This document shows, piece after piece, positions 1-5,247 of a stretch of DNA of 5,470 nucleotides. This stretch comes from Verrucomicrobiota bacterium. Lineage in GTDB: Bacteria > Verrucomicrobiota > Kiritimatiellia > Kiritimatiellales > Tichowtungiaceae. Under the pieces are notes generated by a model. The model saw only the letters and a program-made list of their open reading frames with translations. It searched no databases and was not told the DNA's origin. How positions within the stretch are numbered: the first letter of the stretch is position 1; each line of letters begins with the position of its first letter. The translations under genes were made by a program, and so were the position numbers. Where the stretch lies: NCBI GenBank assembly GCA_020853375.1, contig JADYZA010000143.1, positions 1 through 5,470 on the forward strand, read 5' to 3'.

Positions 1-588
1 CTCGATTCCTCCATCACGCACGACCCAAAACCGGACGAAGCCGCCGCCGTGCTCGCCGCCGAAGTTCTTAAAGGCAATCTCGACATTCCCGGCTGGGACG
101 AGGAAATCGAGAGCTGGATTCTGCGCGTCAATCTGCTCGCCGAATGGTGTCCGGATAAAAATGTTCCGGTCATCGACGAAGCGGCGCGGCGCACGATGCT
201 TGAAGAGCTTTGTCTCGGCGCGGTCTGCCGGAAAGATTTGCGCGAAGCCAATGTCAAAGCCGTCGTGCGCGACTGGCTGACCTATGAACAGCAACAGTGG
301 ATTGAAAAGCAGATGCCCGAGCGCTTTTCCATGCCCGGCGGACACCGCGCCCGCATCCGCTACGAAGTCGGACATAAGCCGGTTCTATCCGCCATGATTC
401 AGGATTTCTTCGGCGTGACCAAAACGCCGACCATTGCCTTTGGTCGCATCCCGCTCGTTGTCGAACTGCTCGCGCCAAACAAACGTCCCGTCCAGATCAC
501 AGAAGATTTAGAATCCTTCTGGCGCACCGCCTATCCGGAACTGAAACCCGCCCTCTCCCGCCGCTATCCGAGACATAAATGGGAATAG
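1..588 (+). CDS. hrpB: ATP-dependent RNA helicase HrpB, C-terminal part (5' end outside window)
   Basis: The frame is open from base 1 and ends at TAG 586-588, giving 195 residues of a protein whose family members are usually about 800 residues, so the DEAH helicase core lies upstream of the window. What is visible matches the HrpB-specific C-terminal domain: a PERFSMPGG segment, then YEVG, then a FFG...P.IAFGRIPLVVELLAP block, then RPVQITEDLESFWRTAYPE, ending in RRYPRHKWE. That order and the terminal RYP+H.W motif are characteristic of HrpB and separate it from HrpA. HrpB is a DEAH/RHA-type helicase presumed to act on RNA in the cytoplasm; its physiological substrate is not established. A GTG at 49 is internal and is not the real start. 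The gene ends within the start region of the next gene, which suggests cotranscription. The identification is confident; nothing can be said here about the catalytic motifs. Confidence 0.9.
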   Translation, partial: LDSSITHDPKPDEAAAVLAAEVLKGNLDIPGWDEEIESWILRVNLLAEWCPDKNVPVIDEAARRTMLEELCLGAVCRKDLREANVKAVVRDWLTYEQQQWIEKQMPERFSMPGGHRARIRYEVGHKPVLSAMIQDFFGVTKTPTIAFGRIPLVVELLAPNKRPVQITEDLESFWRTAYPELKPALSRRYPRHKWE

Positions 589-1463
589 AAAATATGTTTG
601 GAACTTCACACACCTTGTTCCGGCCACCGGCGGAGGCGGACAGTCTGATCATCCGCGTGGCGGACGGCTGTCCGTGGAACGGCTGTACGTTCTGCGGAAT
701 GTACAAGGGCGTGTCGTACAAATTCCACGGATTGGAAAAAGCGGAGCGCGAATTTTCCAAAGCTTGGAAAAGCTGGCCGGATGCGCGGCGGATTTTTCTG
801 GCGGACGGCGATGTGATGAATCTCGATTTCCAGACTTTGGAAACGATGCTGGTTTCGCTGAATGAGAAATTTCCGCAGCTGGCGCGGGTGAGTATTTATG
901 CCAACGGCGCGTCGATTCTCGCCAAGACCGACGATGAGCTCCGCCGTCTGAAGGAGCTGAAACTGCATACGCTCTACATGGGACTGGAACGCGGCGCTGG
1001 CGAAACGCTCCGAACGGTTCATAAGCGCGAGTCCGCCGAAGAACTGATTGAAGCCGGTCGCCGCGCGCAGGCGGCGGGTTTACGGATGTCGGTGATGGTT
1101 TTGATCGGCCTCGCCGGAGAACTGCGTTCTGGTCAACATGCTTGCGCTACGGCCAACGTAATAAACCAAATGCAACCGCGCCTGCTTTCCGCGCTTCGTC
1201 TGGTGACGACGCCCAATACACCGCTCTACACAAACGGATTTAAAATGCTTACGGAATACGCGGCCGTTGCAGAACTGCGCGAGATGATCCAAGGATTGGA
1301 ATTGGAACAGACGGTTTTCCGCGCGGATCATTCGTCGAACATTGTTCCGCTGGAAGGCCGCTTCCCGAAAGACAAGGAACGACTGCTCGGCCAGCTCGAC
1401 GCTTTGCTTAATTCCGGACGGCTCGACCGGAATTCGCCGGGCCGACTTCCGTGGTCGTTGTAG
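579..1463 (+). CDS. Radical SAM protein of unknown substrate (CX4CX2C cluster motif)
   Basis: This is a 294-residue protein with a radical SAM core. Residues 30-43 read GCPWNGCTFCGMYK, so Cys31, Cys36 and Cys39 should bind the [4Fe-4S] cluster that cleaves S-adenosylmethionine; Tyr42 and the aromatic residues around the cysteines fit the fold. The spacing is C-X4-C-X2-C rather than the common C-X3-C-X2-C. Later landmarks are LADGDVMNL (about 72-80), YMGLERGAGETL (about 131-142), which matches the glycine/glutamate-rich SAM-contacting strand of Elp3/MiaB-like proteins, and a C-terminal VFRADHSSNIVPLEGRFPKD block typical of a family often found in anaerobes and annotated only as radical SAM protein. 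No SPASM, TRAM or B12 domain is seen. ATG 579 overlaps hrpB by 10 bases; an in-frame ATG at 594 preceded by GGGAA at 581-585 is an equally plausible start. The reaction catalysed cannot be told from the sequence. Confidence 0.85.
   Translation: MGIENMFGTSHTLFRPPAEADSLIIRVADGCPWNGCTFCGMYKGVSYKFHGLEKAEREFSKAWKSWPDARRIFLADGDVMNLDFQTLETMLVSLNEKFPQLARVSIYANGASILAKTDDELRRLKELKLHTLYMGLERGAGETLRTVHKRESAEELIEAGRRAQAAGLRMSVMVLIGLAGELRSGQHACATANVINQMQPRLLSALRLVTTPNTPLYTNGFKMLTEYAAVAELREMIQGLELEQTVFRADHSSNIVPLEGRFPKDKERLLGQLDALLNSGRLDRNSPGRLPWSL
1410..1434 (+). other. Perfect 8-bp inverted repeat near the 3' end of the radical SAM gene
   Basis: AATTCCGG at 1410-1417 is the exact reverse complement of CCGGAATT at 1427-1434, with a 9-base loop. 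It lies inside codons for an NSGR...RNS stretch, about 30 bases before the stop. No T-run follows, so it is not a standard intrinsic terminator. It could be an mRNA 3'-end stability structure or chance; confidence that it has a function is low. Confidence 0.25.
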
Positions 1464-1492
1464 TTTCCAAACCTCGTAAACCTTGTTACAGT
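1464..1492 (+). promoter_or_regulatory. Candidate sigma-70-type promoter, possibly giving a leaderless mRNA
   Basis: TTTCCA at 1464-1469 (4 of 6 matches to TTGACA) and TACAGT at 1487-1492 (4 of 6 to TATAAT) are separated by 17 bases. The -10-like hexamer ends exactly 7 bases before ATG 1500, so transcription would begin at or next to the start codon. No Shine-Dalgarno sequence precedes that ATG. The same geometry recurs upstream of ATG 2883, which strengthens an otherwise weak match. Confidence 0.45.
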
Positions 1493-1499
1493 GCCGCGC

Positions 1500-2372
1500 A
1501 TGAAGCTCAGCGAGTCCACTTTGAATCAGTTTCTACTGTTCCAGCGCAACGAGATTACGGAATACCGTATTTACTGCGAGCTGGCGAAGGTGACGAGGAA
1601 TTCCGCCAACCGCGAAGTTCTCAACCGCATTGCCGCCGACGAGCTGCGCCACTACGAACAGCTGAAGAAAGCAACCGGTCGGGATATCGCGCCGAACCGG
1701 TTCAAGGTTTGGAAATATGTTTTGATTTCCCGAATTTTCGGCCTGACGTTCGGCATTAAGCTGATGGAGGCGGGAGAAGTCGGCGCGCAGCAGAGTTACA
1801 GCGAGTATAGCGATGAGTTCGAGCCGGTCGGGCTGATCGCGGCGGACGAAAACGAGCACGAGCAGGTGCTGATCGGACTGATTGACGAGGAGCGCTTGCA
1901 GTACACCGGCTCCGTGGTTCTCGGGCTGAATGATGCGCTGGTGGAGCTGACCGGCGCGCTGGCGGGGTTCACGCTGGCACTACAAAACACCAAGCTGATT
2001 GCAATGACTGGCGCAATCACCGGAATCGCGGCGGCTCTTTCGATGGCGACGTCGGAATATCTTTCGACCAAAGCGGAGGAGACGGAAAAGCACCCGGTCA
2101 AAGCCTCGCTCTACACCGGAGCGGCTTACATTTTCACGGTGCTTCTGTTGATCACTCCATACCTCATTTTCCAAAACTATTTTGTCTGCCTGGCGATCAC
2201 GCTGGCGCTGGGACTGCTGATTATCGCCTCGTTCAACTATTACATCGCGGTCGCCCGGGATTTGAATTTCCGGCGGCGCTTCCTCGAAATGGCCGGGCTG
2301 AGTCTCGGCGTGGCGGCAGTCAGTTTCCTCGTCGGCTTTCTTTTGCGGAAGTTCACCGGTATCAGTGTCTGA
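1500..2372 (+). CDS. Membrane-bound ferritin-like/VIT-family iron (manganese) transporter, MbfA-like
   Basis: This 290-residue protein joins two modules. Residues 1 to about 132 form a rubrerythrin-like four-helix domain with the full di-iron ligand pattern: Glu18/Glu21, Glu48-x2-His51, Glu90 (with Glu93), and Glu117-x2-His120. Residues from about 136 onward are a VIT1/CCC1-type membrane domain, with the signatures GLNDALVELTGALAG (142-156) and AAALSMATSEYLSTKAEE (177-194) and about five hydrophobic segments (roughly 136-160, 166-188, 204-222, 226-248, 263-282). Proteins of this architecture, such as MbfA of alpha-proteobacteria, export Fe(II) across the inner membrane; the ferritin-like part is thought to sense or oxidise cytosolic iron. 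Mn(II) is a possible alternative substrate. ATG 1500 is preferred over the in-frame GTG at 1491, because the GTG lies inside the -10-like hexamer and has no ribosome-binding site. The gene is followed after 24 bases by mscL and is probably cotranscribed with it. Confidence 0.88.
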   Translation: MKLSESTLNQFLLFQRNEITEYRIYCELAKVTRNSANREVLNRIAADELRHYEQLKKATGRDIAPNRFKVWKYVLISRIFGLTFGIKLMEAGEVGAQQSYSEYSDEFEPVGLIAADENEHEQVLIGLIDEERLQYTGSVVLGLNDALVELTGALAGFTLALQNTKLIAMTGAITGIAAALSMATSEYLSTKAEETEKHPVKASLYTGAAYIFTVLLLITPYLIFQNYFVCLAITLALGLLIIASFNYYIAVARDLNFRRRFLEMAGLSLGVAAVSFLVGFLLRKFTGISV

Positions 2373-2384
2373 TCCACAACCAAC

Positions 2385-2390
2385 AAGGAG
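2385..2390 (+). promoter_or_regulatory. Shine-Dalgarno sequence of mscL
   Basis: AAGGAG lies 6 bases before ATG 2397, the strongest ribosome-binding site in the window. It fixes the mscL start at 2397 rather than the in-frame ATG at 2406. It also shows that this organism uses Shine-Dalgarno initiation inside operons, in contrast to the apparently SD-free genes at 1500 and 2883. Confidence 0.8.
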
Positions 2391-2396
2391 TAAACC

Positions 2397-2798
2397 ATGA
2401 GCATAATGAAAGAGTTCAAGGCGTTCGCCATGCGGGGCAATGTGATCGATATGGCGGTCGGTATCGTCATCGGCGCCGCGTTCGGGAAAATCGTATCGTC
2501 GTTCGTGGCGGATGTGATTATGCCGCCGATCGGCCTGCTGCTGGGCAAAGTCAGTTTCGCAGATTTGGCTGTGACACTTAAACAGGCCAGCGGAACAGCC
2601 GCCGCCGTGACACTGAACTACGGAAAGTTCATTCAGACCCTTGTCGACTTCACCATTGTCGCCTTCGCCATCTTCATGGTGGTTAAAGGAATGAATACCT
2701 TGAAAAAGAAAGAGGCCGCCGCGCCGCCACCACCTGCGGCGCCAACAAAAGAGGAAGCTCTGCTGACCGAAATCCGGGACATTTTGAAACAGAAATAG
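2397..2798 (+). CDS. mscL: Large-conductance mechanosensitive channel MscL
   Basis: The 133-residue product has the normal MscL length (about 130-150). It forms a homopentameric inner-membrane channel that opens at high membrane tension and releases small solutes during hypo-osmotic shock. Visible features in order: an amphipathic N-terminal helix with [19 protein letters not shown] (4-22), the pore-lining TM1 with the small-residue track [23 protein letters not shown] (about 22-44), a short periplasmic loop (about 50-75) containing [12 protein letters not shown] (74-85), TM2 (about 78-98) ending in VVKGMN (95-100), and a cytoplasmic tail. The tail has a KKKE cluster, an Ala/Pro-rich linker (107-116) and the typical final helix [16 protein letters not shown]. 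All key family positions are present. It follows the iron transporter by 24 bases and is followed by a probable terminator, so it is the last gene of a two-gene unit. Confidence 0.97.
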   Translation: MSIMKEFKAFAMRGNVIDMAVGIVIGAAFGKIVSSFVADVIMPPIGLLLGKVSFADLAVTLKQASGTAAAVTLNYGKFIQTLVDFTIVAFAIFMVVKGMNTLKKKEAAAPPPPAAPTKEEALLTEIRDILKQK

Positions 2799-2811
2799 CC
2801 TCCGCTTCCGC

Positions 2812-2848
2812 AAAAGCGCCTCCGTACTTTGTGCGGCGGTGCTTTGTT
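2812..2848 (+). terminator. Probable intrinsic terminator after mscL
   Basis: GCGCC (2816-2820) pairs with GGTGC (2838-2842). After one T/C mismatch (2821/2837), CCGTAC (2822-2827) pairs with GTGCGG (2831-2836) around a TTT loop. Two of these 11 pairs are G-U wobbles. AAA at 2813-2815 faces TTT at 2843-2845, and the T-rich tract TTTGTT (2843-2848) follows. It sits 14 bases after the mscL stop and directly before the next promoter-like site. The U-tract is short, so termination may be incomplete. Confidence 0.5.
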
Positions 2849-2875
2849 GCCTTTAGCCACTCTTCCGAGTAGATT
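2847..2875 (+). promoter_or_regulatory. Candidate sigma-70-type promoter, possibly giving a leaderless mRNA
   Basis: TTGCCT at 2847-2852 (4 of 6 to TTGACA) and TAGATT at 2870-2875 (4 of 6 to TATAAT) have a 17-base spacer. The -10-like hexamer ends 7 bases before ATG 2883, the same distance as at 1487-1492. The seven intervening bases are all G/C in both cases, and no Shine-Dalgarno is present. The -35 element abuts the T-tract of the preceding terminator, which makes a compact boundary between transcription units. Confidence 0.5.
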
Positions 2876-2882
2876 CCCCGCC

Positions 2883-4196
2883 ATGAAAATATTTTCCATT
2901 ATTCTCGCCGTTCTACTGACCGTCGTCCTTTTGCTGGGTGTCGGCCTGCAACTCTTCCTCACCCGGGGACTGACGACTACCTTGAATCAACGAGTGTTTC
3001 CCGCCGTGAAGGAAAGCTACGGACTGGAAATGAGCGTTACCGGAGCCTCGGTCAACCTGTTCAAAGGAACCGCTGAGCTTAACGGATTCACCCTCCACAA
3101 CCTCAAAGGCTATGAAGAACCCTACCTGATGACATTTGACAAATGCCTTCTTGAAATCGAAATGCTGTCGCTCCTCAAACGCGATCCGGTGGTCATCAAA
3201 CAACTGACCGCCCAAGGCGCAACAGTAGCTCTCGAGCGCAACCGCGCAAAACATGTCAACGTCATGGAACTCGCCCAAGCGCTGAAGTCGGCAAAATCCG
3301 CACAGCCGCCGCCCGCCGCCGCTCCGAAAACAGAACCGGCCGCCAAGACCAAACCAATTCCTGTGCACATCCGCCGCATCGCCGTCGATGCGCTGGTTAA
3401 ATGTGTCGGCATTCCAGTGATTGGAAACGCCGACCTGACCTTGCGACTGACCGGAAGCGACCTCTTTACCATTCCCGCCGAAGGCCAGCCGAACAGCCTG
3501 CTGGTTCTGCGCGGCTCGCGGGCAAACGATAAAGCGGCTTTAACCACCGATCTGAACGCGATCCTTGAACCGCTCACCGACCCGCAGCATCCATCCTTCA
3601 ACGCGACTGGCAGCATCACAGGCATCGATCCAAAAATGCTGGATGCCCTGCTGAATAAATATGATTTGGAAAGCAGCTCCATCTCGATCAAGCCGTCCAT
3701 CACCAGCGCCAAAGGAAAATTGAAAGGTTCTTATATCGGCCTGACGCTGGACGATCTGAAGGTCTACGGTTCAACTGTCGGCACCACCACGCTCAAACTC
3801 CCGATCAACGGAACACTGCAACAGCCTTCTATCGACATCACCAAAGCCCTGCAGTCGCTCTTTTCCGAACAGGGCATGAAGATCGGCAAAGCCATCGGCC
3901 TGCGGGAACTAAGAAAACAACTGGGCAGTGACACCAACGCCACGCCGAAAGAAGCGTTGATCAGCGGGCTGACCAATAGCGTCAAAGAAATCTCGGACAG
4001 CCCCGCTCTGCAGGAGCTGATTCAGCAGGTCGCGCCCGGCTCGCAGACAAATGCCGCCGCCACAAATTCATCCGCTGGAGAAGCCGCCGCGAACGCTCTG
4101 CTTGAACAGCTCGGCAAAAACGTCAAGGAACTCAAAAACAACGAGGCCGCCAAAGAATCGCTCAAGAGCCTCGGCAATTCACTCTTCGGAAAATAA
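2883..4196 (+). CDS. AsmA/DUF748-like envelope protein, probable lipid-transfer or outer-membrane homeostasis role
   Basis: This is a 437-residue protein with an N-terminal membrane anchor (about residues 4-27, a run of I/L/V) and no lipobox, so most of it should be periplasmic. After the anchor comes an AsmA-type start: a pattern like VTGASVNLFKGTAELNGFTL (52-71), then a strand reading CLLEIEMLSLLKRDPVVIKQL (88-108), then VALERNRAKHVNVMEL (115-130). A Pro/Ala/Lys-rich linker lies at about 136-158. Repeated beta-strand-like segments follow (IRRIAVDAL, NGTLQQPSIDITKAL), and the last third is helical and rich in Ala, Asn, Glu and Lys. AsmA-superfamily proteins bridge the periplasm and are linked to phospholipid transport; the plsY gene three bases downstream suits that. 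The start at 2883 is chosen over an upstream TTG at 2829 because the anchor begins directly after it and a promoter-like site ends 7 bases before it. Family placement is by pattern only; it could be an unrelated anchored periplasmic protein. Confidence 0.6.
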   Translation: MKIFSIILAVLLTVVLLLGVGLQLFLTRGLTTTLNQRVFPAVKESYGLEMSVTGASVNLFKGTAELNGFTLHNLKGYEEPYLMTFDKCLLEIEMLSLLKRDPVVIKQLTAQGATVALERNRAKHVNVMELAQALKSAKSAQPPPAAAPKTEPAAKTKPIPVHIRRIAVDALVKCVGIPVIGNADLTLRLTGSDLFTIPAEGQPNSLLVLRGSRANDKAALTTDLNAILEPLTDPQHPSFNATGSITGIDPKMLDALLNKYDLESSSISIKPSITSAKGKLKGSYIGLTLDDLKVYGSTVGTTTLKLPINGTLQQPSIDITKALQSLFSEQGMKIGKAIGLRELRKQLGSDTNATPKEALISGLTNSVKEISDSPALQELIQQVAPGSQTNAAATNSSAGEAAANALLEQLGKNVKELKNNEAAKESLKSLGNSLFGK

Positions 4197-4199
4197 ACC

Positions 4200-4838
4200 A
4201 TGACCACCGCAACAATCATTCTCCTTACCGCACTCGCCTACCTGCTCGGCTCCGTTCCCTTCGGACTGCTGATTTCAAAAGCCAAAGGTGTGGACATCCG
4301 CAAACAAGGCAGCGGAAACATCGGCGCGACCAACGTGTTGCGCTGTCTCGGCAAACCGCTCGGCATCACCTGCTTTATCCTCGACGCGCTGAAAGGCTAT
4401 CTTCCAGCCGCGCTGTTTCCAATCATTGCCAGCCGCTTGCTCGCGCAAGCGAGTGACGCGGGAAACGTTGATCCAACGTTTGGAATTCTTTTTGGAACCG
4501 CCGCGATTCTCGGCCACAACTTTCCGGTCTTCCTGAAATTTAAAGGCGGTAAAGGCGTCGCCACCAGCGCAGGCGTACTGCTCGGCGTCGCGCCGATGGC
4601 GGTCGCCATCGGACTGCTTGTCTGGATTATCGTCTTTAAAATCTCCGGCTATGTCTCGCTCGGCTCTATCCTCGCCGCGCTGGTCGTCATCGTCACCGGT
4701 TGGACGGCCGGGTACGGCCCGGTGATTGCCACAGCGCTCACACTGCTCGGCGGACTCACCATCTATCGCCACCGCGAAAACATCAAGCGACTGGCCGCCG
4801 GGACGGAAAACAAGTTCGGTCGAAAGTCAAAGGTCTGA
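4200..4838 (+). CDS. plsY: Glycerol-3-phosphate acyltransferase PlsY (acyl-phosphate dependent)
   Basis: PlsY is an inner-membrane enzyme that transfers an acyl chain from acyl-phosphate (made by PlsX) to position 1 of sn-glycerol-3-phosphate, giving lysophosphatidic acid. The 212-residue length and hydrophobic profile are normal. Conserved blocks are all present: YLLGSVPFG (14-22), the glycine-rich GSGNIGATNVLR (37-48), LDALKGYLPA (61-70), the GHNFPVFLKFKGGKGVAT block (105-122), YVSLGSI (151-157) and the terminal IYRHRENIKRLAAGTENKFG (188-207). It starts three bases after the AsmA-like stop, so translation is probably coupled. The last residues, GRKSKV, and the TGA stop are encoded inside the left repeat array of the downstream element (from 4818). 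The family often ends near a KFG(R/K)K-type sequence, so the catalytic part is intact and only the extreme tail is altered, if at all. It shares a pathway with gpsA, which now lies beyond the inserted small gene. Confidence 0.97.
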   Translation: MTTATIILLTALAYLLGSVPFGLLISKAKGVDIRKQGSGNIGATNVLRCLGKPLGITCFILDALKGYLPAALFPIIASRLLAQASDAGNVDPTFGILFGTAAILGHNFPVFLKFKGGKGVATSAGVLLGVAPMAVAIGLLVWIIVFKISGYVSLGSILAALVVIVTGWTAGYGPVIATALTLLGGLTIYRHRENIKRLAAGTENKFGRKSKV

Positions 4839-4850
4839 AGGTCCAAAGTC
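4818..4850 (+). repeat. Left arm: tandem GTC-N-AAR-type units, inverted relative to 5211-5244
   Basis: The 33 bases parse as G + GTCGAAA + GTCAAAG + GTCTGAAG + GTCCAAA + GTC, meaning four 7-8 base units plus a closing GTC. The outer 11 bases, GGTCGAAAGTC (4818-4828), are the exact reverse complement of 5234-5244. The array begins inside the plsY coding sequence, contains its TGA stop (4836-4838), provides a GAAGG (4837-4841) nine bases before the next ATG, and ends exactly where that ATG begins. Confidence 0.85.
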
Positions 4851-5213
4851 ATGGAGAAAATAGAATCATTCGAAGACCTGCGAATCTGGCAAGAAACCCG
4901 GATGATGATCAGGGATATCTATAATGACTTTGTCTCTTGCCGTGATTTCGGATTCCGTGACCAGATTCAACGGGCCGCTGTCTCGATCATGAACAATATC
5001 GCTGAGGGGTTTGAACGAAGATCTGATGCCGATTTTGCCCGCTTTCTGGATATTGCCAAAGGCTCATGCGGCGAAGTTCGCAGCATGTATTACACCGCCA
5101 TGGATTTGAAATATGTTTCTGATGAAATGGCAAAAGTTCGACAGGAACGCACTCGCAGTATTGCGTCGGGTATCGGGTCACTTCTCAAACATCTGAGGAA
5201 ACGAGATTCCTGA
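4851..5213 (+). CDS. Four-helix-bundle protein, 23S rRNA intervening-sequence protein (IVP/S23) family
   Basis: The 120-residue product has the normal size for this family. Recognisable features are the N-terminal FEDLRIWQE (7-15), the core signature RDQIQRAAVSIMNNIAEGFER (36-56) and FARFLDIAKGSCGEVRSM (62-79), followed by a charged last helix with KHLRKRD near the end. The fold is a small all-helical bundle known to form oligomers. Proteins of this family are encoded in 23S rRNA intervening sequences of some bacteria and also occur singly elsewhere; their biochemical function is not established, though the basic residues are compatible with nucleic-acid binding. ATG 4851 is the first in-frame start and lies directly after the left repeat array. 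The gene separates plsY from gpsA, has clearly lower G+C than its neighbours, and has no evident link to lipid synthesis, all of which suggests acquisition by transfer. Family assignment is strong; role unknown. Confidence 0.88.
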   Translation: MEKIESFEDLRIWQETRMMIRDIYNDFVSCRDFGFRDQIQRAAVSIMNNIAEGFERRSDADFARFLDIAKGSCGEVRSMYYTAMDLKYVSDEMAKVRQERTRSIASGIGSLLKHLRKRDS

Positions 5214-5244
5214 CCTTCGACTTTTGACTTTTAGACTTTCGACC
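5211..5244 (-). repeat. Right arm: inverted array of GTC-N-AAR-type units
   Basis: Read on the minus strand from 5244, this parses as G + GTCGAAA + GTCTAAAA + GTCAAAA + GTCGAAG + GTCA: four 7-8 base units plus a closing GTC, the same organisation as the left arm. The outermost 11 bases match the left arm exactly and the inner units are diverged copies. It starts at the TGA stop of the four-helix-bundle gene (5211-5213) and ends 20 bases before the gpsA ATG. Confidence 0.85.
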
Positions 5245-5247
5245 TGA

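Larger units (their letters stand above)
4818..5244 (+). mobile_element. Putative intervening-sequence-like element: four-helix-bundle gene between inverted repeat arrays
   Basis: A 427-base unit made of the left array (4818-4850), one 120-residue coding sequence and the right array (5211-5244). The arrays touch the start and stop codons with no spare bases. In RNA they can pair as a stem of about 25 base pairs (11 + 7 + 7, with three G-U wobbles and two single-base bulges) enclosing the gene. The layout recalls the intervening sequences inside some bacterial 23S rRNA genes, which are closed by an inverted-repeat stem and may encode this same protein family; here it sits between two lipid-synthesis genes. 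The gene is about 47% G+C (hand count over 4861-5160), against 65-70% in sampled parts of plsY. No transposase and no clear target-site duplication are visible. Mobility is inferred, not shown. Confidence 0.55.

Noticed and set aside
1491..1499. GTG at 1491 as start of the iron transporter
   Set aside because: It overlaps the -10-like hexamer, has no Shine-Dalgarno, and adds only three residues; ATG 1500 fits the promoter geometry shared with 2883.
1980..2813. Long open frame of 277 codons on the minus strand opposite the iron transporter and mscL
   Set aside because: It lies opposite two confidently identified genes; its translation is rich in Arg, His and Asp without recognisable motifs, as expected from the antisense of high-G+C coding DNA.
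2803..2818. Small hairpin CGCTT/AAGCG after mscL
   Set aside because: Only 5 bp with no T-tract; the longer alternative pairing at 2813-2845 is followed by T-rich sequence and is preferred.
2829..2882. TTG at 2829 as start of the AsmA-like protein
   Set aside because: It sits inside the terminator hairpin and upstream of the promoter-like site; the membrane anchor begins naturally at ATG 2883.
3122..3712. Open frame of 196 codons on the minus strand within the AsmA-like gene
   Set aside because: It has no domain signature and no ribosome-binding site, and the + strand frame is continuous with an anchor, a promoter-like site and downstream coupling.
4700..4924. + strand frame spanning the plsY end and the start of the four-helix gene
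   Set aside because: It overlaps two genes supported by family motifs; the translation is low-complexity and unrelated to any family I recognise.
4818..5244. Repeat arrays as a CRISPR array
   Set aside because: The units are 7-8 bases long, degenerate and inverted around a coding sequence, without spacers of regular length or cas genes.
4818..5244. Element as a conventional insertion sequence or MITE
   Set aside because: The only coding sequence is a four-helix-bundle protein, not a transposase, and no direct target duplication is visible at the outer ends. A mobile origin remains possible, but not of the standard type.
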